From Verrucomicrobiota bacterium JB024 (GTDB taxonomy: Bacteria; Verrucomicrobiota; Verrucomicrobiia; Opitutales; Cerasicoccaceae), in the NCBI GenBank assembly GCA_030673825.1, contig JAUTCS010000102.1:1-60294 (forward strand): a stretch of DNA of 60,294 nucleotides, given 5' to 3'. The notes under the pieces were generated by a model, which made no database searches, was not told the DNA's origin, and was given only the letters and a program-made list of their open reading frames with translations. Below are positions 11,335-18,472 of this stretch, in pieces. Made by a program: the position numbers and the translations under genes. The stretch's first letter is position 1; every line of letters starts with the position of its first letter.

Positions 11335-12330
11335 ATGAAAGTACTAGTTGTGGGGGGAGCCGGTTACATTGGCAGCCACTGCGTGCGACAATTGATCGCC
11401 GCCGGGCACCAGCCGGTCGTTTTGGATAATCTCGTCTTTGGCCACCGCGCCGCCGTCGCCGCGGACATTCCGTTCTACACGGACAACCTGGGCGACAAGG
11501 AAGCCGTGCGCGCCATCCTGAAAAAGGAAGGCATCGAGCTGGTCATGCACTTCGCCGCGTATGCCTACGTGGGCGAGTCCGTGGACAAGCCCCTCAAGTA
11601 CTACGACAACAACCTCGTGGCCACCCTGCGGCTGCTCGAAACCATGCTCGAAGAAGGTGTGAAGAAGTTCGTCTTCTCCTCGACCTGCGCCACCTACGGC
11701 GTGCCCGCCGGGCTGCCCATCGTCGAGACCATGCCGCAGGCCCCGATCAACCCCTACGGCCAGACCAAGCTCGACGTGGAGAACGCCCTCAAGGCGCTCG
11801 CCCACGCCCACGGGCTCAGCTTCGCGGCCTTCCGCTACTTCAACGCCGCAGGTGCGGCGACCGATGGCTCCATCGGCGAGGACCACAACCCCGAGACGCA
11901 CCTCATCCCGCTCATCATCGACGCGGCCATGGGCAAGCGCGAGAGCATCAAAATCTTCGGCACCGACTACGACACGCCCGACGGCACCTGCCTGCGTGAC
12001 TATGTCCACGTGGACGACCTTTCCCGCGCCCACATCGCCGTCTTTGACAAGCTCGGCACGCCCGGCACCGGCTGCTTCTACAACCTCGGCACCGGCACCC
12101 CGTACAGCGTCCGCGAGGTCATCGACGCGGTCGAAAAAGTCTCCGGCAAGAAGGTCAAGGTGGTCGAGGACGTGCGTCGCCCCGGTGACCCGCCCGCGCT
12201 CTACGCCGACTCCTCCAAGGCCAAAACCGAACTGGGCTGGAAGGTCCTGTTCGACAGCGTCGAAAAGATCGTCGAGACCGCCTGGAACTGGCACTCCACC
12301 CACCCCGACGGCTACGGCGACAAGTCGTAG
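11335..12330 (+). CDS. galE: UDP-glucose 4-epimerase
   Basis: GalE interconverts UDP-glucose and UDP-galactose with tightly bound NAD+. The 331-residue short-chain dehydrogenase has the Rossmann GGAGYIGSH (7-15), FAAYAYVGESV, the SSTCATYG serine region and the catalytic YGQTK (Tyr and Lys, about 142-146). It also has FRYFNAAGA, LRDYVHVDDL and the C-terminal DRRPGDPPALYAD-like segment (here VRRPGDPPALYADSS), all typical of bacterial GalE. Length is normal. It stands alone and ends in a terminator at 12389-12415. It may supply UDP-Gal for the polysaccharide genes elsewhere in the window. Confidence 0.93.
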   Translation: MKVLVVGGAGYIGSHCVRQLIAAGHQPVVLDNLVFGHRAAVAADIPFYTDNLGDKEAVRAILKKEGIELVMHFAAYAYVGESVDKPLKYYDNNLVATLRLLETMLEEGVKKFVFSSTCATYGVPAGLPIVETMPQAPINPYGQTKLDVENALKALAHAHGLSFAAFRYFNAAGAATDGSIGEDHNPETHLIPLIIDAAMGKRESIKIFGTDYDTPDGTCLRDYVHVDDLSRAHIAVFDKLGTPGTGCFYNLGTGTPYSVREVIDAVEKVSGKKVKVVEDVRRPGDPPALYADSSKAKTELGWKVLFDSVEKIVETAWNWHSTHPDGYGDKS

Positions 12331-12388
12331 GCTCCGAGGCCCAAGCGCATGATCCGGACGGACCCTGCGCGCTTCTCATATTTACCGA

Positions 12389-12415
12389 AGGCAGGGCTCA
12401 ACGCCCTGCCTTTTT
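12389..12415 (+). terminator. Terminator after galE
   Basis: AGGCAGGGC (12389-12397) pairs perfectly with GCCCTGCCT (12403-12411) over TCAAC and is followed by TTTTT. Confidence 0.88.
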
Positions 12416-12479
12416 CATGCGCGGATTTCAGGATTGAACATTCCGGCCCGACGGCTGTCCCAACCGGGAAAGCAGGATT

Positions 12480-12498
12480 CTGACATTTTCGGTGTCAG
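12480..12498 (+). promoter_or_regulatory. Inverted repeat upstream of the thioredoxin gene
   Basis: CTGACA and TGTCAG form a perfect 6-bp inverted repeat around TTTTCGG, 57 nt before the ATG of the secreted thioredoxin gene. It could be an operator or a 5'-UTR hairpin; nothing else supports either reading. Confidence 0.3.
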
Positions 12499-12554
12499 GA
12501 GTCGCCTTCTCACGCGACCCAACTTGCTCACTCACCAACACAAAAGGATTCCCA

Positions 12555-13091
12555 ATGAAGCACTTCTCTCTGCGCGGTGGCCTCGCGGCCGCTCTCCTCG
12601 GCGCGGCCCTCGTGGCCGGCTCGACCTTCGGCGTCAGCACGGCCAGCGCCATGGCGGACCCGACCTCGAAGATTAACATGGCCAATCAGCCCAATGTGCC
12701 CAACGGCTGGGTGACCGACTACCAGGGGGCCCTAGAACTGGCGAAAAAGGAAAACCGCCCGATCCTGCTGGACTTCACCGGCTCGGACTGGTGCGGCTGG
12801 TGCAAGAAGATCGACAAGGAAATCTTCAGCACCTCGGCCTTCCAAAGCTACGCCAAGGACAATCTCGTCCTGCTCTACGTGGACTTCCCCAACGGCAAGC
12901 CGCAGGCTGACGCCCTCAAGGCCCAGAACGAGCAGCTCCAGAACAAGTTCGGCGTGCGCGGGTTCCCCACCCTCGTCCTGCTCGACTCCAATGGTAAAAA
13001 GATCTGGGAAAACGTCGGCTACATGAAGGGCGGCCCCGACGCGCTCATCAGCGCCATCAACAAGGCAGCCGGTAAAAGCGGCGACTCCTGA
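12555..13091 (+). CDS. Secreted thioredoxin-family protein
   Basis: The 178-residue product has a signal peptide (LRGGLAAALLGAALVAGSTF, cleavage near SAMA) followed by a thioredoxin fold of the DsbD-gamma/thioredoxin_7 kind. The redox site is WCGWC (Cys80, Cys83) within LLDFTGSDWCGWCKK, and the cis-proline is in RGFPTLVLLD. It should act as a periplasmic thiol-disulfide exchange protein. The frame is open upstream to 12492, but ATG at 12555 is preceded by AAAGGAT (12543-12549) and begins a proper signal peptide. A two-hairpin element follows the stop. Confidence 0.87.
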   Translation: MKHFSLRGGLAAALLGAALVAGSTFGVSTASAMADPTSKINMANQPNVPNGWVTDYQGALELAKKENRPILLDFTGSDWCGWCKKIDKEIFSTSAFQSYAKDNLVLLYVDFPNGKPQADALKAQNEQLQNKFGVRGFPTLVLLDSNGKKIWENVGYMKGGPDALISAINKAAGKSGDS

Positions 13092-13099
13092 GTCGGCTG

Positions 13100-13143
13100 G
13101 CAGGACAGAGTCCTGCACCTGTGATCCTTCGGATCACTTTTTT
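13100..13143 (+). terminator. Two-hairpin element acting as terminator (repeat copy 1)
   Basis: Hairpin 1 is GCAGGA-cagag-TCCTGC (13100-13116). Hairpin 2 is GTGATCC-ttc-GGATCAC (13121-13137), followed by T6 (13138-13143). A second copy lies at 37935-37973 with 26 identical leading bases and a compensated base pair in hairpin 2. This copy ends in a T-run and so can terminate the thioredoxin transcript. Confidence 0.8.
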
Positions 13144-13198
13144 AGGCTAAGCCATTGTTTTATTTAACCGCACTAGCCTAAGAAATCCCTTTCCCTCG

Positions 13199-13226
13199 AT
13201 GGCCCGGACTGATCCGGGCCATTTTT
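13199..13226 (+). terminator. Strong hairpin with T-run between convergent genes
   Basis: ATGGCCCGG (13199-13207) pairs with CCGGGCCAT (13214-13222) over ACTGAT and continues as T-residues to 13226. It lies between the convergent thioredoxin and SLC13 genes and is oriented to stop plus-strand transcription. Confidence 0.8.
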
Positions 13227-13251
13227 TGTGTCTGGCAGGGAGAGCCCGTCC

Positions 13252-14862
13252 TCAGTGGGCCCAGGCGGGCGTCTCTCCCAGTACGATCCCGAAGACCGGC
13301 ACGAGGATCAGATAAAGCACGAGCGGGATCAGGACGATGGCAATGAGGTTCAGGCCGAAGCCGCAGCGCACCATGTCCGGGATACGCACGTAGCCGGAGC
13401 CAAAGACGATGGCGTTGGGCGGGGTGGCCACGGGCAGCATGAACGCGCAAGAGGCCGCGATCGCGGCGGGCGCGAGCAGCAGCAGCGGGCTTTCCCCGAT
13501 CCCGATGGCGATACCGCCGAGCACGGGCATAAGCATGGTCGAGGTGGCGGTGTTCGAGGTGAACTCGGTCAGGAAAATCACCAGCACCGTCACCCCGATC
13601 ACGATGGCGAAAAGCGGGTAGCTCTCCAGCAGCGTCACCTGCCCCACCACCCACGCGGCCAGGCCGGAGGCGTCAAAGGACTTGGCCAGCGCCAGCCCGC
13701 CCCCGAAGAGGATGAGCACGCCCCAGGGCAGCTTGGCCGCCCACTCCCAGTCCATGACAAAGATGCGCTTGGAAAAGTTCACCGGCAGCACGAAGAGCAC
13801 GAGCGCCCCGGCCATGGCCACGGAGGCGTCGGTCAACATCCCCGGTTCTGGAAAGAGCTGCGCCAGCTGCGGGCGGAAAACCCACCCCAGCGCGGTGAGC
13901 GAGAACACCACGGCAGTGAGGCGTTCGGCCCGGCTCATGCGGCCCATTTTCTCCAGCTCCCCGGCGATGATGCCGTCCGCTCCCGGCAGCTCCAGCCGGG
14001 GCATGCGGTTGGACACACGCGTCAGCCACAGCCAGGCCAGCGGCAGAAAGAGCGCCACGAGCGGCACCCCGACCTTGAGCCACGCGGCAAAGGTGATTTC
14101 GTAGCCGTAGGTCTTTTCCAGGTAGCTGGCCAGCACGGTGTTGGGCGGGGTGCCGATGAGCGTGGCGATGCCGCCAATGGAGGCCGCATAGGCGATCCCG
14201 AGCATGAGGTTGAGCGCCAGCGGGGAGACCGCGCCTCCGGCGTCGCTATGGCCGCGGCGGACGAGCTCGTCCGTCACCTGCGAGATGACCGCCATACCGA
14301 TGGGCAGCATCATGACCGTGGTGGCGGTGTTGGAGACAAAGGCCGAGAGCAGCGCCGCGGAGAGCATGAACCCCAGCACGAGCCGCCCCGGGGAAAAGCC
14401 GACCGCGTGGATAACGTGCAGCGCGATGCGCCGGTGCAGGTCCCAGCGCTGCATGGCCAGCGCGATGATGAACCCGCCCATGTACAGAAAGATCAAATGG
14501 TTGGCGTAGGGCTCGGTCGCTGCCGCCGTGGGCATGACCCCAAGAGCGGGAAAGAGCACGATGGGCAACAGGCTGGTCGCGGGGATCGGGATGGCCTCGC
14601 TGATCCACCAGGAGGCCATGAGCAGCGTGACCGCCGCCACGCGCTGGGCCTCGGGTGACATGCCAGCCGGGGCGGGTAGAAAGAGCATGATTGCAAAGGC
14701 TGCCGGGCCGAAAATCAGCCCCACGCGCTGGCGCATCCCGAACTCGCGGGAGTGGTCGTCGGGGGCGCGACGGGGGTCCTTCTGGACGCGGTAATGCTGC
14801 TCGGCGGGAGAAGCCTCCAGCACACCGGCCAGCTCCTCGGATTCGGGGTGCTTGTCACTCAT
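13252..14862 (-). CDS. SLC13/DASS-family sodium:anion symporter
   Basis: The 536-residue protein has a hydrophilic N-terminus (about 1-50), then eleven or more membrane segments. The two diagnostic DASS substrate-site SNT motifs are present: SNTATTVMM in the first half and SNTATSTMLMP in the second, with the conserved TPPNAIVFGSG late in the chain. Members carry dicarboxylates or sulfate with sodium. It lies 144 nt downstream of cysH on the same strand, which favours sulfate or a related oxyanion as substrate. That is inference from context, since sequence alone cannot separate sulfate from dicarboxylates. Confidence 0.88.
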   Translation of the reverse strand: MSDKHPESEELAGVLEASPAEQHYRVQKDPRRAPDDHSREFGMRQRVGLIFGPAAFAIMLFLPAPAGMSPEAQRVAAVTLLMASWWISEAIPIPATSLLPIVLFPALGVMPTAAATEPYANHLIFLYMGGFIIALAMQRWDLHRRIALHVIHAVGFSPGRLVLGFMLSAALLSAFVSNTATTVMMLPIGMAVISQVTDELVRRGHSDAGGAVSPLALNLMLGIAYAASIGGIATLIGTPPNTVLASYLEKTYGYEITFAAWLKVGVPLVALFLPLAWLWLTRVSNRMPRLELPGADGIIAGELEKMGRMSRAERLTAVVFSLTALGWVFRPQLAQLFPEPGMLTDASVAMAGALVLFVLPVNFSKRIFVMDWEWAAKLPWGVLILFGGGLALAKSFDASGLAAWVVGQVTLLESYPLFAIVIGVTVLVIFLTEFTSNTATSTMLMPVLGGIAIGIGESPLLLLAPAAIAASCAFMLPVATPPNAIVFGSGYVRIPDMVRCGFGLNLIAIVLIPLVLYLILVPVFGIVLGETPAWAH

Positions 14863-14875
14863 AGGGGGTAGAGGT

Positions 14876-14990
14876 GATTCGTAGATTCATAAGATTAGAA
14901 GATTTGTAAATCCGCAAGGCTGGGAATCTCTCGACTCCCCGCCCAGGCTGTGAATCTACAAATTTACAAATCTAGGAATCTTATGAATCC
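14876..14990. repeat. Intergenic inverted repeat (GATTCGTAGATTC family)
   Basis: A left arm of reiterated gattcgtagattcataag-type words (14876-14912) is mirrored by tgaatctacaaatttacaaa and following bases (14951-14990). It fills the cysH-SLC13 gap. The same words recur at 43866-43895 and 45363-45478. Confidence 0.75.
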
Positions 14991-15006
14991 GCGCCGCAGA
15001 CGCGGG

Positions 15007-15744
15007 CTAAATCTGGTAATCGCCGCCGCGGTCGGACATCTCGTGCAGGCCGCACTCGCGCTTGCGCCCGTTGAAGCGCGTATCTTCGGCGTTCATGCCC
15101 GCCTCCAGCTTCGAGGTGCTGTGCCAATCGCCGACAGAGACATAGCCCTGATCCCAAAGCGGGTGGTACGGCAGGTTGTTCGAGCTGAGGTAGCGGTAGA
15201 TGTCGCGGTCGCTCCAGTCGATGATCGGATACGCCTTGTAGGTCTTGTTCTGGCGCTCGAGAGGGCGCAGGTGGCCGCGGGTGGAGGACTGTGTGCGCCG
15301 CAACCCGGAAATCCAGGCCTGGGCGTCAAGCTCGCGCAGGGCGCGGTTCATGGGCTCGACCTTGTTCTCCAAGTTGTAGGCCTCCAGGTCGGCGATATCC
15401 TTTTCCCAGCGCTTGCCCTCGATCGCCTCCTGCATGGCGGAGGTACGACGCGGGGTGTAGATTTTCAGGTTCAAATCGAGCTGGTCGGTCAGCTCCTGCG
15501 CGAAGCGGTAGGTCTCGGGAAAGAGGTAGCCCGTATCGACGAAAATGACCGGGATGCCCGGCACCACGGTATTCGCCAGGTGTAGCAGGACGGCCGACTG
15601 CACGCCGAAGCTCGTGCTCATGACCAGCGAGTCCCCCCAGCGCTCATGAGCGCGACGGATCCGCTCAGCCGCGGGCAACGCGGCCAGCTCCTCGTTTTCC
15701 CGCTTGAGGTCCGGTTCCAGGGTGGGCATCGTCAGTGGTGTCAT
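15007..15744 (-). CDS. cysH: Phosphoadenylyl-sulfate (PAPS) reductase
   Basis: CysH reduces activated sulfate to sulfite in assimilatory sulfate reduction. The 245-residue product has the PP-loop-like [12 protein letters not shown], the [14 protein letters not shown] segment, [11 protein letters not shown], and the C-terminal catalytic KRECGLH (Cys231). The CC...CxxC pattern that ligates the iron-sulfur cluster in APS reductases is absent, so the thioredoxin-dependent PAPS type is indicated. The SLC13 transporter follows on the same strand. An AT-rich imperfect palindrome (15758-15781) lies upstream, shared with the divergent CCA-adding enzyme gene. Confidence 0.9.
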   Translation of the reverse strand: MTPLTMPTLEPDLKRENEELAALPAAERIRRAHERWGDSLVMSTSFGVQSAVLLHLANTVVPGIPVIFVDTGYLFPETYRFAQELTDQLDLNLKIYTPRRTSAMQEAIEGKRWEKDIADLEAYNLENKVEPMNRALRELDAQAWISGLRRTQSSTRGHLRPLERQNKTYKAYPIIDWSDRDIYRYLSSNNLPYHPLWDQGYVSVGDWHSTSKLEAGMNAEDTRFNGRKRECGLHEMSDRGGDYQI

Positions 15745-15757
15745 GATGACGAATACA

Positions 15758-15781
15758 TTACTTAATTGGGTAAATTAGTAA
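15758..15781. promoter_or_regulatory. AT-rich palindrome in the cysH/cca divergent promoter
   Basis: TTACTTAATT (15758-15767) and AATTAGTAA (15773-15781) form an inverted repeat with one unpaired T, centred on GGGTA. The centre is about 25 nt upstream of the cysH ATG. The position and AT-rich palindromic form suit a sulfur regulator of the Rrf2/CymR kind; the regulator itself is not in view. Confidence 0.4.
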
Positions 15782-15812
15782 AGTAAAAACACGTTTTTTA
15801 AATAAGCCCCTG

Positions 15813-17225
15813 ATGTCCAGCGAGTTCATATCTATCCAAAGTGCCCTCGACGCCGCCGAATACGCCGCCGGGGTGAAGATCGCGCGCGCCGTGAAGGACG
15901 CCGGCGGGCGGGCATTTTTCGTCGGCGGGTGTGTGCGGGACGCCCTGCTGGGCCACGCCTCGAAGGACGCGGACATGGAGGTCTTCGGGCTGGACGAGGC
16001 CGTGCTGCTGAAGCTGCTGCGTCACTCGTTTCAGGTCAACGTCGTGGGGCGGGCCTTCGGGGTCTTCAAGCTCAAGGGCCTGGAGCTGGACGTGAGCCTG
16101 CCCCGGCGCGAGTCCAAGCAGGGCACCGGACACAAAGGCTTCGCCGTGACAGGCGACCCGCACATGAGCCCGCGCGAAGCCGCCTCGCGGCGGGATTTCA
16201 CGCTCAACGCCCTCTCCTGGGACCCGCTCAGCGGCGAGTTGGTGGACCCCTTTAACGGTCGCGCCGACCTCGACAAGCGCATCCTGCGGCACACCTCGGA
16301 CAAATTCTCCGAAGACCCGCTGCGGGTGCTGCGGGCCATGCAGTTCCTCGCCCGCTTCGAGCTGACCATCGCCCCCGAAACGCTGGAGCTGTGCCGAAAC
16401 ATCACCCCGGAAAACCTCGCCCGCGAGCGGCTCTTCGCCGAGTGGGAAAAGCTTGTGGTCAAGGGCGTGCGCCCCTCGCTCGGGCTGACCTTTTTAAAGG
16501 ACTGCGGCTGGGTACAGTACACCCCCGAGCTGGCCGCGCTCATCGGCTGCCCGCAGGACCCGCACTGGCACCCCGAGGGCGACGTGTGGACCCATACCCT
16601 GCACTGCATGGACGCCTTTGCCCGGCAGCGCAGCGGGGATGCCTGGGAGGACCTCGTGGTCGGCCTGGCCGTGCTCTGCCACGACATGGGCAAGCCTGCC
16701 ACGACCTTCACCGACGAGGACGGGCGCATCCGCTCGCCCCGCCATGATGTGGAGGGGATCGTCCCGGCGGAGAAGTTCCTGCGCCGCCTGACCGCACACC
16801 AGCAACTGATTGAGGACGTGCTCATCCTTGTCGAGACGCACATGCGCCCCGCTGAGCTGCACAAGGGGCAGGCCAGCGACACCGCCGTGCGCCGCCTCGC
16901 CCGCAAGGTTGGGCGTATTGACCGGCTGATAAGCGTCGCACAAGCAGACATGGGGGGACGTCCACCGCTGAGCGCGGATTTCCCCGCCGGGGCCTGGCTG
17001 CTGGAGCGGGCCGAGACCCTAGCCGTCAAGGACGCCGCGCCCGAGCCCCTCATCCAGGGCCGCCACCTGATCGCGCTCGGACTCAAGCCCGGACCCGCCT
17101 TCAGCCCGTTGATCGACGCCTGCTACGAGGCCCAGCTCGACGGCGAGTTCCACGATATCGAGGGTGGCCTGACCTACCTGCGCTCCCGGCTGGGGGAAGC
17201 GCAGCCCGACAGTCCCGACGCATGA
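15813..17225 (+). CDS. cca: CCA-adding tRNA nucleotidyltransferase/poly(A) polymerase family, with HD domain
   Basis: The 470-residue class II nucleotidyltransferase has FFVGGCVRDALLG and the metal-binding KDADMEVFG (DxD) in the head, then RRDFTLNAL and the neck sequence DPLRVLRAMQFLARF. A C-terminal HD domain follows, with WTHTLHCMDA, LCHDMGKP and a later histidine in VETHMRP. The family adds or repairs the 3' CCA of tRNAs, or acts as poly(A) polymerase. Both tRNAs in this window encode CCA, so a repair role is plausible. It is divergent from cysH with a 68-nt gap. The substrate (CCA versus A only) cannot be settled by inspection. Confidence 0.85.
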   Translation: MSSEFISIQSALDAAEYAAGVKIARAVKDAGGRAFFVGGCVRDALLGHASKDADMEVFGLDEAVLLKLLRHSFQVNVVGRAFGVFKLKGLELDVSLPRRESKQGTGHKGFAVTGDPHMSPREAASRRDFTLNALSWDPLSGELVDPFNGRADLDKRILRHTSDKFSEDPLRVLRAMQFLARFELTIAPETLELCRNITPENLARERLFAEWEKLVVKGVRPSLGLTFLKDCGWVQYTPELAALIGCPQDPHWHPEGDVWTHTLHCMDAFARQRSGDAWEDLVVGLAVLCHDMGKPATTFTDEDGRIRSPRHDVEGIVPAEKFLRRLTAHQQLIEDVLILVETHMRPAELHKGQASDTAVRRLARKVGRIDRLISVAQADMGGRPPLSADFPAGAWLLERAETLAVKDAAPEPLIQGRHLIALGLKPGPAFSPLIDACYEAQLDGEFHDIEGGLTYLRSRLGEAQPDSPDA

Positions 17226-17326
17226 GCCGGATGCGAAGCGTCTGATATTCGAGCTAGACCAGCGGCGCTAAACCCTTTTTACTCGGTAACGTACGACTGA
17301 TCAGGCCGGTATTGGCGCGGGATAAC

Positions 17327-18430
17327 ATGCAACTCGAGGAGCATCCTTTTTTTCACGCTTCCCAGGCAGAGGACATCCGTCCGCTGGCTGAGCGGACGGC
17401 GGTGGATGAGTACCGCAAGGACGACGTGATCTTCAAGGAAGGCAGCCCCTCGGACACCCTCTGTCTCGTGCTGGAGGGTACCGTCGCCTTTACCAAGACC
17501 ATCCCCGGCGAGGAGGACCGCATCATCAGCTACAGCGAGGCGGGTAACTTTTTCGGCGAGGTGGGGATCTTTACCGGTGCCCCGCGCGCGCTCAACGCCG
17601 TGGCCAAGACCACCCCGGTGCGCATCGCCCAGATCCACCGCGAGAGCCTGGTCGAGTTCATCAAGAGCACCCCCGGCCCGATCGAGCAGATCCTCGGCAG
17701 CATCGTCAACCACCTGCACGCCACCACCCGGCACTACGTGGACGACATGCTCCAGAAGGAAAAGATGGCCATGGTCGGCACGATGATGAACACCATCATC
17801 CACGACTTTAAAAACCCCTTCACCCTGATCAGCCTGGGCGCACAGCTGCTGCGCACCCAGCACCCCGACCCCAAGACCATCCGCCTGTGCGAGAACATCG
17901 AGGCGCAGGTGGAGCGCATGGTCGAGATGGCCAACGAGCTGAGCGAATTCTCCAAAGGCGAGCAGCGCCTGCACCTGACCCGGATCGACCTGGCCGAGCT
18001 GTGCGAAAAGTTCCGCCAGATGAACGAGCCGTTCTTCCAGCACGATCGGGTCGTGATCGAAATGCGGGCCACCCCCGTCACCATCATGGGCGAGGAGAGC
18101 AAACTCATCCGCGTGCTCCAGAACCTCGTGGGCAACGCGATTGAGGCCTTTGACGAGAAAGAGCGCGGCCAAGTGCAGATCTACGTCCACAAGTACGAGG
18201 ACCGGGCCGAGATCGTCGTCAGCGACAACGGCAAGGGCATCCCCGAGTCCATCCGGCACAACCTGTTCAGCCCCTTCATCACCTACGGCAAGAGCCGCGG
18301 CACGGGCCTGGGTACGGCTATCGTCAAGTCCATCGTCGATGCCCACGGCGGCAGCATCGACTTCGAGACTGCCACGGGTGCGGGCACGACCTTTACGATT
18401 ACTCTGCCCCTGGCACCGCAGGCTGAATAG
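17327..18430 (+). CDS. Cyclic-nucleotide-binding domain histidine kinase
   Basis: The 367-residue soluble protein joins an N-terminal cNMP-binding domain (about 8-125: DDVIFKEGSPSDTLCLVLEG, then FFGEVGIFTGAPRALNAVA) to a histidine kinase. The H-box is MNTIIHDFKNPFTLI, and the HATPase_c part has NLVGNAIEAF, SDNGKGIP and GTGLGTAIVKSI. There is no membrane segment or receiver. The RAL in the phosphate-binding cassette replaces the RSA usual in Crp, so cAMP binding is uncertain. The TTG at 17312 would add five residues; ATG at 17327 is preferred. It is convergent with the next gene, and no partner regulator is adjacent. Confidence 0.88.
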   Translation: MQLEEHPFFHASQAEDIRPLAERTAVDEYRKDDVIFKEGSPSDTLCLVLEGTVAFTKTIPGEEDRIISYSEAGNFFGEVGIFTGAPRALNAVAKTTPVRIAQIHRESLVEFIKSTPGPIEQILGSIVNHLHATTRHYVDDMLQKEKMAMVGTMMNTIIHDFKNPFTLISLGAQLLRTQHPDPKTIRLCENIEAQVERMVEMANELSEFSKGEQRLHLTRIDLAELCEKFRQMNEPFFQHDRVVIEMRATPVTIMGEESKLIRVLQNLVGNAIEAFDEKERGQVQIYVHKYEDRAEIVVSDNGKGIPESIRHNLFSPFITYGKSRGTGLGTAIVKSIVDAHGGSIDFETATGAGTTFTITLPLAPQAE

Positions 18431-18472
18431 GACATTTCAAACCTCAGCGCAAAGGAGACAACCGCACCGGTT

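Noticed and set aside
13252-15744. Horizontal acquisition of the cysH-SLC13 pair
   Set aside because: Codon and base composition look like the neighbours by eye, and the flanks carry no mobile-element remains.
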